Below the pieces are notes generated by a model. That model ran no database searches, was not told where the DNA came from, and was given only the letters and a program-made list of their open reading frames with translations. 64,000 bases of DNA, taken from assembly GCA_023525975.1 (NCBI GenBank), contig CM042042.1, positions 9,121,501 to 9,185,500 on the forward strand. Reading direction: 5' to 3'. Below, in pieces: positions 1-10,720 of this stretch (position 1 is the stretch's first letter; every line of letters starts with the position of its first letter). The DNA is from Smallanthus sonchifolius. Lineage: Eukaryota > Streptophyta > Magnoliopsida > Asterales > Asteraceae. The position numbers and the translations under genes are program-made.

Positions 1-432
1 TTGAGAAACCTGATCATTTTAACCTGATCAGTACTCTTTCGTTTAAACCTGATCACTTTAACCTGATCAGAATTCTTTACTTTAAACCTGATCACTTTAC
101 CCTGATCAGAACACTTTTGTGTAAAACCTGATCATTTTAACCTGATCAGAACTCTTTTTGATAAACCTGATCACTTTACCCTGATCAGAACTCTTTTGTG
201 TAAAACCTGATCATTTTAACCTGATCAGAACTCTTTTGATAAACCTGATCATTTTAACCTGATCAGAACCCTTTTGTGTAAAACCTGATCATTTTAACCT
301 GATCAGAACCCTTTTGTGTAAAACCTGATCATTTTAACCTGATCAGAACCCTTTTGTGTAAAACCTGATCATTTTAACCTGATCAGAACCCTTTTGTATA
401 AAACCTGATCATTTTAACCTGATCAGAACTCT
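1..432. repeat. Minisatellite of about 40-bp units with CTGATCA dyads (3' LTR copy)
   Basis: About eleven tandem units of 38-41 bp. Each holds two TGATCA palindromes spaced as CTGATCA, eight bases, TGATCAG, followed by a T-rich spacer ending in GTGTAA or similar. The same array is at 8449-8880 in the 5' LTR with the same unit count. It is absent from the otherwise related LTR of element 3, so it expanded within this subfamily. Confidence 0.9.
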
Positions 433-1092
433 TTTTGTATGTATTACCAATGAATATGATTACTAATCCGATCTATTGACCCCATTTGTAAGCTTGCAAG
501 GAATACAAAATAGTATGTAATGTACGAGACCGTAACCAAACCCCAACTTTCTGTGCCTCCCCTCGCCTTTCTGCGAGTAAGACAATATGCGGTCATTCGG
601 CCATTTTGACCCCTGGTTAGCGCGACTAACCATGACCGGAGGCGTCACCCCCAATAGTACTATTCATATAATCCCGGGCTAAATCCATAGCTAATGGTTA
701 CTAATTTATTACGAGGACTTTAAGCGCTTTATTGTTCCCTCAATACATACATACGGTCAGATCATTAGTTCTATTCATTTATACACAAAAGTCTTTTACA
801 AGTATGTTTCCACCCCAAATCATTTCAAAAACGTAGAAAAAGGGGAATTAGTGAAACTCACCTCGACAGTATGAATGCTAGCAAAAATTTTGAATGACGG
901 CAGATTCGCCTATCCGTATCCTATTTACACAAGGATAACATACACGTTAAGACTACTCGTCTTAAACGCAATTTGTTCATTTGACCTAGCCGATCTGATT
1001 ACTTTTGTTTTAATTATCTTTTTAGTTTTTCCAACCTTGTTTTGTTATGAAAATAGTTCTGAGTTACTGCCTTAAGGGGCTGATGAACAGGT

Positions 1093-1416
1093 ATCGAAAC
1101 TTTCTTAGTTTCGATTGAACAGAACAGATGTCGAAACTTCCTAGTTTCGACTGAGTGAAATAGGTATCGAAACTACCTAGTTTCGATTGGCAAGAATAGT
1201 ATCGAAACTACCTAGTTTCGATTGTACACAGGTATCGAAACTTCCTAGTTTCGATTGAGTAAATAGATATCGAAACTCCTAGTTTCGATAGAACAACCGG
1301 TAGCGAAACTCCTAGTTTCGATTGAACAACCGGTATCGAAACTCCTAGTTTCGATCAATAGGTATCGAAACTCCTAGTTTCGATTGACTAACAGGTATCG
1401 AAACTATAGTTTCGAT
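1093..1416. repeat. Tandem array of TCGAAACT/AGTTTCGA dyads (3' LTR of element 1)
   Basis: Ten units, each a near-perfect palindrome such as ATCGAAACTACCTAGTTTCG plus closing A-T, separated by 8-14 bp spacers. One unit near 1126-1151 has G...C instead of A...T at the outermost pair, changing both arms together. The same array is at 9541-9864. Confidence 0.93.
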
Positions 1417-2272
1417 ATCTGCACTTTGATTTACAGAATTCACTCTGTATATTTTTATGTTCAAATCTTGAGTTTGACACAGTTTTCTTGTTATCTTACT
1501 TGCGTTTGAACGATTTGTATGTTTAGTTACGGTTTTAAAGCAAATAATATGTATGGTATCGAGTTTTTACCTCAAACCGAGAATGGCGATCTTTAGAGAA
1601 AAACAGAGAAGTAGTCTTGAATCTTTTGAGCTTTCTTCAAGAACACTTGAAATTCTCCTTATGACACCGAATTATGGTGATTTTCGCTTTAAAACTGGAC
1701 TTCGATTTGAAAGGGAATTGGGAATTTGCCGTAAGAAAAGAGAAGGTTTGAAAGGAATGGTGAAGTTTCGTCTGAAGAGTATGGTTTTCATCTGAATCAA
1801 AGCGAATCAGGCAAGTGGGAGCATGGCTCCCCTGACTCTCGGCCAAGAAAGTCAAGAAGTTGTTTAGGGGTTAATGATAACCAATTTTTAAATATTAATT
1901 TATTATGGTATTAGTATCAATTAGAGTTTTAAAGGGGTAATTTAATTCAGTTTCGATTCTTCACGGTATTATAATTTTTAACCATTTTATGGCTCGTTGA
2001 AGAAAATATTAGAATCTTGGCTCAACGTAAATTTTGTGTAATATATATATATATATATTTTTCTGGTTATTTTATTTAACCATTTACGTTCGCATTAAGT
2101 CGGGTTATCCTGCTTACTTTTTCTAGTAACTCTTTACGGTTTACTAGACTTGGAACAAACTTCTTTGCTAGACTTCTTGACTTTACTTAGTCAAAATAAA
2201 ATATCAGGAAATAATAATTATGAACGTGCGTTTATGAAATGTGGATATTGACCTGAAATGCTGGGTGTCACA

Positions 2273-2282
2273 TTCTCCCCAT
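2273..2282 (-). other. Polypurine tract, element 1
   Basis: ATGGGGAGAA directly precedes the 3' LTR start TGTGACACC on the minus strand. The identical tract precedes the 3' LTR of element 3. Confidence 0.88.
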
Positions 2283-2307
2283 GTTACAGAGAATTTCGTC
2301 CCGAAAT

Positions 2308-5300
2308 TCAGTTCTTGTCACTCTGACTTGGTGTTTTTGTAAACAGTGACGGGTACTTGGATTTCATTTTATCTTCCCGCTCCCACGTATACTCGGGGCC
2401 GCGCTTTGAATTCCAACGTACCTTGACCAGCTTAACACGGCTGCGTCTTGTTCTCTGAACCTTCCAATCTGTGACTTCCATAGGTTCCTCAATGAAGTGC
2501 AACTTGTCGTCTATGTGAATCTCATCAGGCGGTATAATTAACGTCTCGTCTGATAAACACTTCTTGAGATTTGATACATGAAACGTATCATGTACATTGC
2601 TTAGTTCTTGTGGCAACTTGAGTTTGTAAGCTACAGGGCCAACCCTAGCCAATATTTCAAACGGTCCAACGTACCTAGGGTTAAGCTTGCCACGGTTGCC
2701 AAATCTTGCAACGGTTGCCAAATCTTGCAACTCCTTTCCAAGGTGAGACCTTTAACATGACTTTGTCTCCTACTTGGAATTCTAAAGGTCTTCGTCTGTT
2801 ATCCGCGTAACTCTTTTGTCTGTCACGGGCGGCCTTCAGACGATCCTTGATTTTGAAAATCTTATCTGTGGTCTCTTGAATAACTTCAGGACCGGTTAAA
2901 TGTTTGTCGCCAACTTCTGCCCAACAAAGCGGTGAACGACATTTTCGACCATACAAAGCCTCAAATGGAGCGGCTTTGATGCTGGTGTGGTAACTATTAT
3001 TGTATGAAAATTCAGCTAGTGGCAAATGAGTATCCCAATTTCCACCGAAGTCAATTGTACACGCACGGAGCATATCCTCTAATGTTTGAATAGTTCTTTC
3101 ACTTTGACCATCTGTTTGTGGGTGATATGCCGTGCTCATGTCAAGACGTGTGCCCATGGCTTCTTGTAATGATTTCCAGATTCTAGACACGAATCTGCTG
3201 TCTCTATCAGAGATAATAGAAATTGGTACTCCATGCCTAGCCACAATTTCCTTAATATAAAGCTTTGCAAGTTTCTCGGTTTTATCCGTTTCTTTGATGG
3301 GTAGAAAATGAGCTGATTTCGTCAAACGATCGACGATTACCCATATAGTGTCATACCCGCTCGACGTCTTGGGTAACTTTGTAATGAAATCCATGGAAAT
3401 CTGTTCCCATTTCCATTGAGGTATCTCGGGTTGTTGTAACAATCCCGACGGTTTCTGATGTTCTGCTTTTACTTTTGAACATGTCAGGCATTTACCGACA
3501 TAAATAGCAATTTCTCCTTTCATGTTCGGCCACCAGTATAATTCTTTCAGATCCTTATACATTTTATCCGAACCTGGGTGAATGGAGTACCTGGACTTGT
3601 GGGCTTCGTCCATAACCAACTCCCGTATGTTACCAAAACATGGCACCCAAATTCTATTCATGAAGTATAAAGTGTCATCTGACTTTGGTTCCAACTGCTT
3701 TATCATTCCTCGTAAAGCTTCGTTCTGACTGTTTTCTTCTTTGATTGCTTCTTGTTGTGCCATCCGAATTTGAGTCGTGAGACTCGTATGAATTGTCAAT
3801 TCTAGGGCACGAACACGTAGTGTTTTAACTCGTTCTTTACGACTTAAGGCATCTGCTACGACGTTTGCTTTGCCAGGGTGATACTTGATATCACAGTCGT
3901 AATCATTCAGTAGTTCTACCCAACGACGTTGCCTCATGTTAAGTTCTTTCTGATTAAAGATGTGCTGGAGACTCTTGTGGTCTGTAAAGATAGTACATTT
4001 TGTACCGTATAAGTAATGTCTCCAAATCTTGAGTGCAAACACAACTGCACCCAATTCCAAGTCGTGGGTCGTATAATTCTTTTCGTGCACTTTTAGTTGT
4101 CTGGATGCATATGCTATGACTTTTTCTTTCTGCATCAACACACATCCCAGACCTTGGTGTGATGCGTCACAGTACACAATGAAATTGTCAGTCCCTTCGG
4201 GAAGGGATAGGATTGGTGCACTGCAAAGTTTTTGCTTCAGCAATTGAAAAGATGATTCTTGTTTAACAGTCCAATCAAACTTTTTGTCCTTCTGGGTTAA
4301 CGTGGTCAAAGGCAAGGCTATCTTTGAAAAATTCTCGATGAATCGCCTGTAATATCCTGCCAAACCCAGAAATTGACGCACCTCAGTCGGAGTTCTTGGT
4401 GCTTCCCAGTTTTTGATAGCTTCAATCTTGGATGGATCCACATGGATACCCTTCTTATTAATGACATGTCCGAGAAAGTGAACCTCTTGGATCCAAAACT
4501 CACACTTAGAGAATTTAGCATAAAGCTTCTCATTCCTGAGTAGTTCCAAGATTAATTTTAAATGATATTCATGTTCCTCCTTGGTTCGTGAATATATCAA
4601 TATGTCATCGATAAACACAATCACGAATTTATCCAAGTACGGCTTGCACACGCGGTTCATGAGATCCATGAAAACAGCTGGTGCATTAGTCAAGCCAAAT
4701 GGCATAACTAGGAATTCGTAATGACCGTAACGAGTCCTAAAAGCCGTTTTTGGTATGTCTTCTTCCTGAATTTTCAGTTGATGATACCCTGATCGTAGAT
4801 CAATTTTAGAATAGAAACTGGAACCTTGAAGTTGATCAAACAAATCGTCTATTCGAGGAAGAGGATACCGATTTTTGATTGTCAGTTTGTTCAACTCTCG
4901 ATAATCAATGCACATTCTAAAGGTTCCATCCTTTTTCTTTACAAATAGGACCGGAGCTCCCCATGGTGAGAAACTCGGTCTTATGAAACCTTTGTCAAGT
5001 AATTCTTGTAGTTGACTCGACAGTTCCTGCATCTCAGAAGGGGCTAGACGATACGGAGATCGTGCAACTGGTGCGGCTCCTGGTACTAGGTCGATCCGAA
5101 ACTCGACTTGTCTTGATGGTGGTATTCCTGGTAAGTCTTCGGGAAATACCTCCGAATAGTCTCTGACGACTGGTATGTCCTCAAGTCGACGTTCTTCGGG
5201 TTTCTTCTCGACGATGTGAGCCAGGAATGCATAATAACCCTTGCGTAGATACTTATGAGCTTTCATGCAGTTTATCATTTTTAACATCGTTATACACCTT

Positions 5301-6670
5301 TCGCCTTGAATTGAAAGAATTTCTCCGTTTGGTAGGGGAATACGTACAATCTTCTCGAAGCATACTATCTCGGCACGATTCTTGGTTAACCAATCCATAC
5401 CAATAACAATATCAAAACTCCCTAACTCGACGGGTAGAAGGTCTATACTGAATGTACGGTTTTCTAAACATAAAGTACAACCCCTAAAGACCTCTCCGGT
5501 TTCTATTAATTTCCCATTTGCTAATTCAATTGTATAACGTTGATCTAGTTTGCTGGCCTTAATACCGAGTAAGGATTTAAAATCATTCGACACAAAGCTC
5601 ATATCCGCACCCGAATCAAAAAGTACAGAGGCATAGTGATTATTTATCGGGAACGTACCAGTGACGATGTTCGGGTCCTGGCGTGCGTCCCTTGCACCCA
5701 TCACAAATGCCCTCCCTGGTGCCTGAGCGTTGTTCTGATTCTTCCACTTGGGACAATCCTTCTTGAAGTGTTTTAGATCACCACATACAAAACATCCCGG
5801 TTTGATTTTCCCCAATCGGTTGTTAGTTCGACAAGCTTGAGTGGTGTGACCAAACTTGTCACATTTTCCACACTTGATGCAAACACCGGCATGATGATTT
5901 CCACACCTCTTACATCTCGGTAGGCCCCTATCATACTCCTTTCTTTCCACTGTGTTGGCTGCAAAAGCCTTCACAGTTCCTTGTTTCTTAAACTCTTGTT
6001 TTCCAGATTTGTTACTTGAATTTCCCATCCATTTCCTTTTCTCTCCAGATCTACTTTCTTCGTTCTCCTTTCTCACAAACAATTCATTACGTACTGCATC
6101 ATCCTTTAGTTTGAATGCTAAAGTTATAGCACTCTTGGCATCTATTGGATTAGATGATGTTACCATGCTACGAATTTGAGGCGCAAGGCCCCACAGATAC
6201 CTTTCAACACGCTTATGTTCTGGTGTGACCATATGCGGTACCAGAAGTGCCAATTCATTGAAGCGGTCGGTGTATCCCGCTACATCATCTCCTATCATCT
6301 GTAGGTTCCACATTTCAGTTTCAATCTTTTGCAATTCGTTCCGAGGACAGTATTCCTCAATCATCATGTTTTTCAAATCTTCCCAAGACAATTGGTACGC
6401 TGTCTCTCTCCCCAAAGTCTTCATTTGAGTATTCCACCAAGTTAAAGCTTTATCAGTGAGCGTGCAGGTAGAATACTTCACTACGCAATCAGCGGTGCAT
6501 TCACTTATATCAATCACCGACTCCATATGTTCTATCCATCTCATTAGTCCTACTGCACCCTCGGTGCCATTAAAACTGCGGGGTTTGCAGGATAGGAAGG
6601 CCTTGTAGGTACACTTCCTATTTGGAGCATCTGCAGGATCACAAGTCATAACGTCATTAATTCGGATCAT
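2308..6670 (-). pseudogene. Gag-pol of Ty3 element 1, frameshifted near the integrase C-terminus
   Basis: The main frame (6670-2681, 1329 codons) contains the retrotransposon gag domain, two CCHC knuckles (CX2CX4HX4C, second one starting CFVC), an aspartic protease with DSGA, RT with FIDDIL, RNase H with YCDAS, the integrase HHCC zinc finger and the DDE core (MDFITKLP, SDRDSRF, SERTIQ). A perfect 19-bp direct duplication at 2692-2729 then shifts the frame and ends the protein early. The remaining GPY/F-like module and chromodomain-like tail continue in another frame to 2308. The product would lack its chromodomain-like targeting tail, so this copy is probably not autonomous. The element 3 copy shows the unbroken arrangement. 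Translation from a downstream Met is unlikely if the gag intron is used. Confidence 0.9.
2692..2729 (-). repeat. 19-bp tandem duplication disrupting pol
   Basis: The sequence ACGGTTGCCAAATCTTGCA occurs twice head to tail (2692-2710 and 2711-2729). Element 3 has a single copy at the matching place. 19 is not a multiple of three, so the integrase tail is thrown out of frame. Confidence 0.95.
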
Positions 6671-6690
6671 GACTATGTGTTATGGCTTAT

Positions 6691-6909
6691 TTATTTTTTT
6701 TTATTACCTCCGGAACCTCCGGAACCTCCTGCTGTACCGCTACCCCCTGCGGTACCGCTACCTCCTGCACCTCCTCCGCTATTTCGGTTTGCTTCATACT
6801 GCTCTATAGCGGCAGCTACTCGCTGTGCTATTAGTTGTTCCATGTTTGGGGAAATTGTCTCGTTGTTGTCACCAGTAGTGTTACGGGGTGTCCCACGCTT
6901 AGGTGCCAT
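6691..6909 (-). CDS. Gag N-terminal exon, element 1
   Basis: A 72-codon frame starting MAPKRGTPRN and running into a Gly/Ser-rich tail before a stop. It is followed, after a gap with stops, by the main gag-pol frame. The gap fits an intron: donor GGAG|GTAATA with GT at 6707-6706, acceptor CTGCAG ending at 6631, 77 nt. Removing it joins one leftover base to the second base of a GAT codon, in frame. Element 3 has the same arrangement with a 72-nt gap. The exon proper would end at 6708; the last few codons listed are intronic if the intron is real. Confidence 0.7.
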   Translation of the reverse strand: MAPKRGTPRNTTGDNNETISPNMEQLIAQRVAAAIEQYEANRNSGGGAGGSGTAGGSGTAGGSGGSGGNKKK

Positions 6910-7165
6910 GACGTTCTTTCTAACATGTCAATTAAAAAGAAACAACATCATATATCAATAATGATAGATCATGACATAAGGATACCACAACATCAAACAT
7001 GAACAACTATCATTACGACATAAACCATTACATACATAGTCAAAACATACATAGTACATTGTTCCCAAAAGATAAGGATACAAAAGGATGGGTTCACATG
7101 CCCTCATCAGTACTAACGTTTTAAACTACATAATGTACTATGGGCACAACCCGCCCATAATAGGT

Positions 7166-7969
7166 TTAAAAGAAGAAGTGGGAGTACAACCCAATCATCA
7201 TGGCAAGTCCCGCCATGACAAAGCTAGCTCTTGCCACAAATTCTGCAGCCAAATTCCTCTCCTCCAGCGCCTCCACCATGTCTCGGACCGTGAGAGTGAA
7301 CTGCCAGTCCATATCAGCTCTCAACTCGAGGTAGTCAGTGGCACTCTGTATGTCTCGAGTGCTATCCTCCAGAGTCTGTACTCGAGATCCGAGCCCTTGA
7401 CGTAAGCGCCTGGTTGCATCCTCCTGTGCCCGAATATCATCTAGGAGATCATCAAGACGCTCCTCATGCGTACGAACACGAGCTACCAAGGTAGGCACAG
7501 TGAGCTCTATGGCTTCCCCAGTGTGGGGTAGGGGTGTTGGGGAGTTAGAAGACTCTCCAAGCTCAAAGGTAGATGGGATGCTCTCCATCTCCCTCCAACG
7601 TGCCAGGGTACGAGGCATCCAACGGATGGTTCCCACGGTAGGGTGGTAGCAGGGTCGTTGCCTCGGTGGTTCCTCATCGGTCTCCAAGTCTTTCGGGTCA
7701 CGGGCTGCCAGGTTTCTCTTGCGCGGAAGTCGAACCTTCTTCCTAGCACTTTGCACCTTAACTGGTCCTCCGCTTTTCTTTCGGTAGACGATGGGCGGTT
7801 CTCCCAGAGCGACATTGGGTGGTGTCGAGCTGCGAACTTGTACTCGATTTTTAGGGCGTGAGGCGGAAAGTTCCTCGTTGGATTCAGAGTCAGATACGGG
7901 GTCAGAGTGTGAATGTGACGACATACTTGTGACTACAATATCCACATGACATGATGACTGGTTATGCAA
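7166..7969 (-). CDS. Extra 267-aa ORF between 5' LTR and gag, element 1 (unknown function)
   Basis: Open for 267 codons upstream of gag; translation could also start at the second Met (about residue 16). I do not recognise a family. Visible parts are a Ser/Asp/Glu-rich N-terminus (about 16-45), a basic stretch rich in Lys/Arg (about 63-92, nuclear-localisation-like), a conserved centre around residues 105-160, a charged heptad-like stretch (about 160-240, probably coiled coil), and a hydrophobic C-terminal segment from about 243 that could be a tail anchor. The element 3 homologue has the same length and, by my count, 24 substitutions, none in the last 20 residues. Function is unknown; a structural or membrane-targeting accessory protein is a guess. 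Confidence 0.75.
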   Translation of the reverse strand: MHNQSSCHVDIVVTSMSSHSHSDPVSDSESNEELSASRPKNRVQVRSSTPPNVALGEPPIVYRKKSGGPVKVQSARKKVRLPRKRNLAARDPKDLETDEEPPRQRPCYHPTVGTIRWMPRTLARWREMESIPSTFELGESSNSPTPLPHTGEAIELTVPTLVARVRTHEERLDDLLDDIRAQEDATRRLRQGLGSRVQTLEDSTRDIQSATDYLELRADMDWQFTLTVRDMVEALEERNLAAEFVARASFVMAGLAMMIGLYSHFFF

Positions 7970-8052
7970 TGCTTATGCAATGAAAACATTTTAGTGAGTC
8001 ATCTAATTATAGACTAGGTTCCGTTTTAGACACCTAGTTCGCTATAATCAAT

Positions 8053-8065
8053 GGCTCTGATACCA
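8053..8065 (-). other. Primer binding site (initiator tRNA-Met type), element 1
   Basis: On the minus strand TGGTATCAGAGCC lies five bases inside the 5' LTR end. This is the usual complement of the 3' end of plant initiator tRNA-Met. Confidence 0.92.
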
Positions 8066-8448
8066 AGTTCTGTCACACCCCGCCAGGGCGGAAACGCGAG
8101 GCGCGACTTTCACTGGTTTTCAAAGCATATGATTACCGCAAACACATACATGTAATTGGATACATAACTGAATTTAAAATATTTACATTACAAAATATCA
8201 ATTTGAGTTTACAAATGTTTAAGATTTCGCAAATATGACTCAAGACCATGAGTTATACAAGAGAAATCCTCCCAAAAGCCGTATCCACGTGCATGCATGT
8301 AACCTACATTGCTAACCTGATGACCACGTTCAATTTCCTGAAAACATACTTAAAACTGTCAACACGAGGTTGGTGAGTTCACAAGTTATTATAAAGAGTT
8401 ATCATAAACCCAATGTTTAAATCTGATCTTTTTGCCGATCAAAACTCT

Positions 8449-8880
8449 TTGAGAAACCTGATCATTTTAACCTGATCAGTACTCTTTCGTTTAAACCTGA
8501 TCACTTTAACCTGATCAGAATTCTTTACTTTAAACCTGATCACTTTACCCTGATCAGAACACTTTTGTGTAAAACCTGATCATTTTAACCTGATCAGAAC
8601 TCTTTTTGATAAACCTGATCACTTTACCCTGATCAGAACTCTTTTGTGTAAAACCTGATCATTTTAACCTGATCAGAACTCTTTTGATAAACCTGATCAT
8701 TTTAACCTGATCAGAACCCTTTTGTGTAAAACCTGATCATTTTAACCTGATCAGAACCCTTTTGTGTAAAACCTGATCATTTTAACCTGATCAGAACCCT
8801 TTTGTGTAAAACCTGATCATTTTAACCTGATCAGAACCCTTTTGTGTAAAACCTGATCATTTTAACCTGATCAGAACTCT
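8449..8880. repeat. CTGATCA-dyad minisatellite (5' LTR copy)
   Basis: Same array as at 1-432, with one visible base difference (TGTGTA here, TGTATA there, in a late unit). It lies between the inverted-repeat pair 8372-8382 and 9299-9310. Confidence 0.9.
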
Positions 8881-9540
8881 TTTTGTATGTATTACCAATG
8901 AATATGATTACTAATCCGATCTATTGACCCCATTTGTAAGCTTGCAAGGAATACAAAATAGTATGTAATGTACGAGACCGTAACCAAACCCCAACTTTCT
9001 GTGCCTCCCCTCGCCTTTCTGCGAGTAAGACAATATGCGGTCATTCGGCCATTTTGACCCCTGGTTAGCGCGACTAACCATGACCGGAGGCGTCACCCCC
9101 AATAGTACTATTCATATAATCCCAGGCTAAATCCATAGCTAATGGTTACTAATTTATTACGAGGACTTTAAGCGCTTTATTGTTCCCTCAATACATACAT
9201 ACGGTCAGATCATTAGTTCTATTCATTTATACACAAAAGTCTTTTACAAGTATGTTTCCACCCCAAATCATTTCAAAAACGTAGAAAAAGGGGAATTAGT
9301 GAAACTCACCTCGACAGTATGAATGCTAGCAAAAATTTTGAATGACGGCAGATTCGCCTATCCGTATCCTATTTACACAAGGATAACATACACGTTAAGA
9401 CTACTCGTCTTAAACGCAATTTGTTCATTTGACCTAGCCGATCTGATTACTTTTGTTTTAATTATCTTTTTAGTTTTTCCAACCTTGTTTTGTTATGAAA
9501 ATAGTTCTGAGTTACTGCCTTAAGGGGCTGATGAACAGGT

Positions 9541-9864
9541 ATCGAAACTTTCTTAGTTTCGATTGAACAGAACAGATGTCGAAACTTCCTAGTTTCGACT
9601 GAGTGAAATAGGTATCGAAACTACCTAGTTTCGATTGGCAAGAATAGTATCGAAACTACCTAGTTTCGATTGTACACAGGTATCGAAACTTCCTAGTTTC
9701 GATTGAGTAAATAGATATCGAAACTCCTAGTTTCGATAGAACAACCGGTAGCGAAACTCCTAGTTTCGATTGAACAACCGGTATCGAAACTCCTAGTTTC
9801 GATCAATAGGTATCGAAACTCCTAGTTTCGATTGACTAACAGGTATCGAAACTATAGTTTCGAT
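9541..9864. repeat. Tandem array of TCGAAACT/AGTTTCGA dyads (5' LTR of element 1)
   Basis: Ten units matching 1093-1416. The same palindrome occurs in the LTRs of elements 2 and 3. Confidence 0.93.
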
Positions 9865-10720
9865 ATCTGCACTTTGATTTACAGAATTCACTCTGTATAT
9901 TTTTATGTTCAAATCTTGAGTTTGACACAGTTTTCTTGTTATCTTACTTGCGTTTGAACGATTTGTATGTTTAGTTACGGTTTTAAAGCAAATAATATGG
10001 ATGGTATCGAGTTTTTACCTCAAACCGAGAATGGCGATCTTTAGAGAAAAACAGAGAATTAGTCTTGAATCTTTTGAGCTTTCTTCAAGAACACTTGAAA
10101 TTCTCCTTATGACACCGAATTATGGTGATTTTCGCTTTAAAACTGGACTTCGATTTGAAAGGGAATTGGGAATTTGCCGTAAGAAAAGAGAAGGTTTGAA
10201 AGGAATGGTGAAGTTTCGTCTGAAGAGTATGGTTTTCATCTGAATCAAAGCGAATCAGGCAAGTGGGAGCATGGCTCCCCTGACTCTCGGCCAAGAAAGT
10301 CAAGAAGTTGTTTAGGGGTTAATGATAACCAATTTTTAAATATTAATTTATTATGGTATTAGTATCAATTAGAGTTTTAAAGGGGTAATTTAATTCAGTT
10401 TCGATTCTTCACGGTATTATAATTTTTAACCATTTTATGGCTCGTTGAAGAAAATATTAGAATCTTGGCTCAACGTAAATTTTGTGTAATATATATATAT
10501 ATATATTTTTCTGGTTATTTTATTTAACCATTTACGTTCGCATTAAGTCGGGTTATCCTGCTTACTTTTTCTAGTAACTCTTTACGGTTTACTAGACTTG
10601 GAACAAACTTCTTTGCTAGACTTCTTGACTTTACTTAGTCAAAATAAAATATCAGGAAATAATAATTATGAACGTGCGTTTATGAAATGTGGATATTGAC
10701 CTGAAATGCTGGGTGTCACA

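Larger units (their letters stand above)
1..2272 (-). repeat. 3' LTR of Ty3 element 1 (truncated by window)
   Basis: Nearly identical to 8449-10720. Its element-wise start is TGTGACACCC at position 2272, next to the polypurine tract. It contains a CTGATCA-type tandem array (1-432), a TGGTTAG/CTAACCA hairpin (614-632), the AACTCACC-type motif (851-862) and a TCGAAACT dyad array (1093-1416). Differences from the 5' LTR that I noticed are near positions 398, 676, 1547 and 1609. Short ORFs here have no recognisable product. Confidence 0.92.
1..10720 (-). mobile_element. Ty3 (Tekay/Del-like chromovirus) LTR retrotransposon 1, 3' end cut by window
   Basis: A minus-strand LTR element. The 5' LTR is at 8071-10720 and the 3' LTR at 1-2272; the two match at a constant offset of 8448 bp, and about 377 bp of the 3' LTR lie outside the window. 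Internal order on the minus strand is PBS, an extra 267-codon ORF, gag, protease, RT, RNase H, integrase, chromodomain-like tail, PPT. The right flank is Copia sequence (gaaac follows the LTR), so this is an insertion into an older element; the target duplication cannot be checked because the left junction is outside. I noticed only about four LTR mismatches, so the insertion is recent. Pol carries a 19-bp tandem duplication that shifts the frame. Confidence 0.93.
8071..10720 (-). repeat. 5' LTR of Ty3 element 1 (2650 bp)
   Basis: Bounded by TGTCACACCC at 8071 and GGTGTCACA at 10720 on the plus strand, so TG...CA on the element strand. The complete LTR contains the CTGATCA array (8449-8880), the dyad array (9541-9864) and the paired sequences at 8372-8382 and 9299-9310 described under findings. 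It should hold the promoter and the start of the transcript, but I could not place a TATA box with confidence. Confidence 0.93.

Noticed and set aside
1..432. CRISPR-like regular repeats (about 40-bp units)
   Set aside because: There are no unique spacers; units are contiguous, lie in an LTR, and are present identically in both LTRs of a plant retrotransposon.
463..654. 63-codon minus-strand ORF in both LTRs of element 1
   Set aside because: No recognisable product; not preserved as an ORF in the related LTR of element 3.
1553..1855. Overlapping 72-80-codon ORFs on both strands in the LTR of element 1 (also 10001-10303)
   Set aside because: They overlap antisense to each other, have no domain, and lie within an LTR; conservation only reflects LTR identity.
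7166..7969. Pre-gag ORF as a retroviral envelope
   Set aside because: It is upstream of gag, has no signal peptide, no central fusion-like segment and only one C-terminal hydrophobic stretch.
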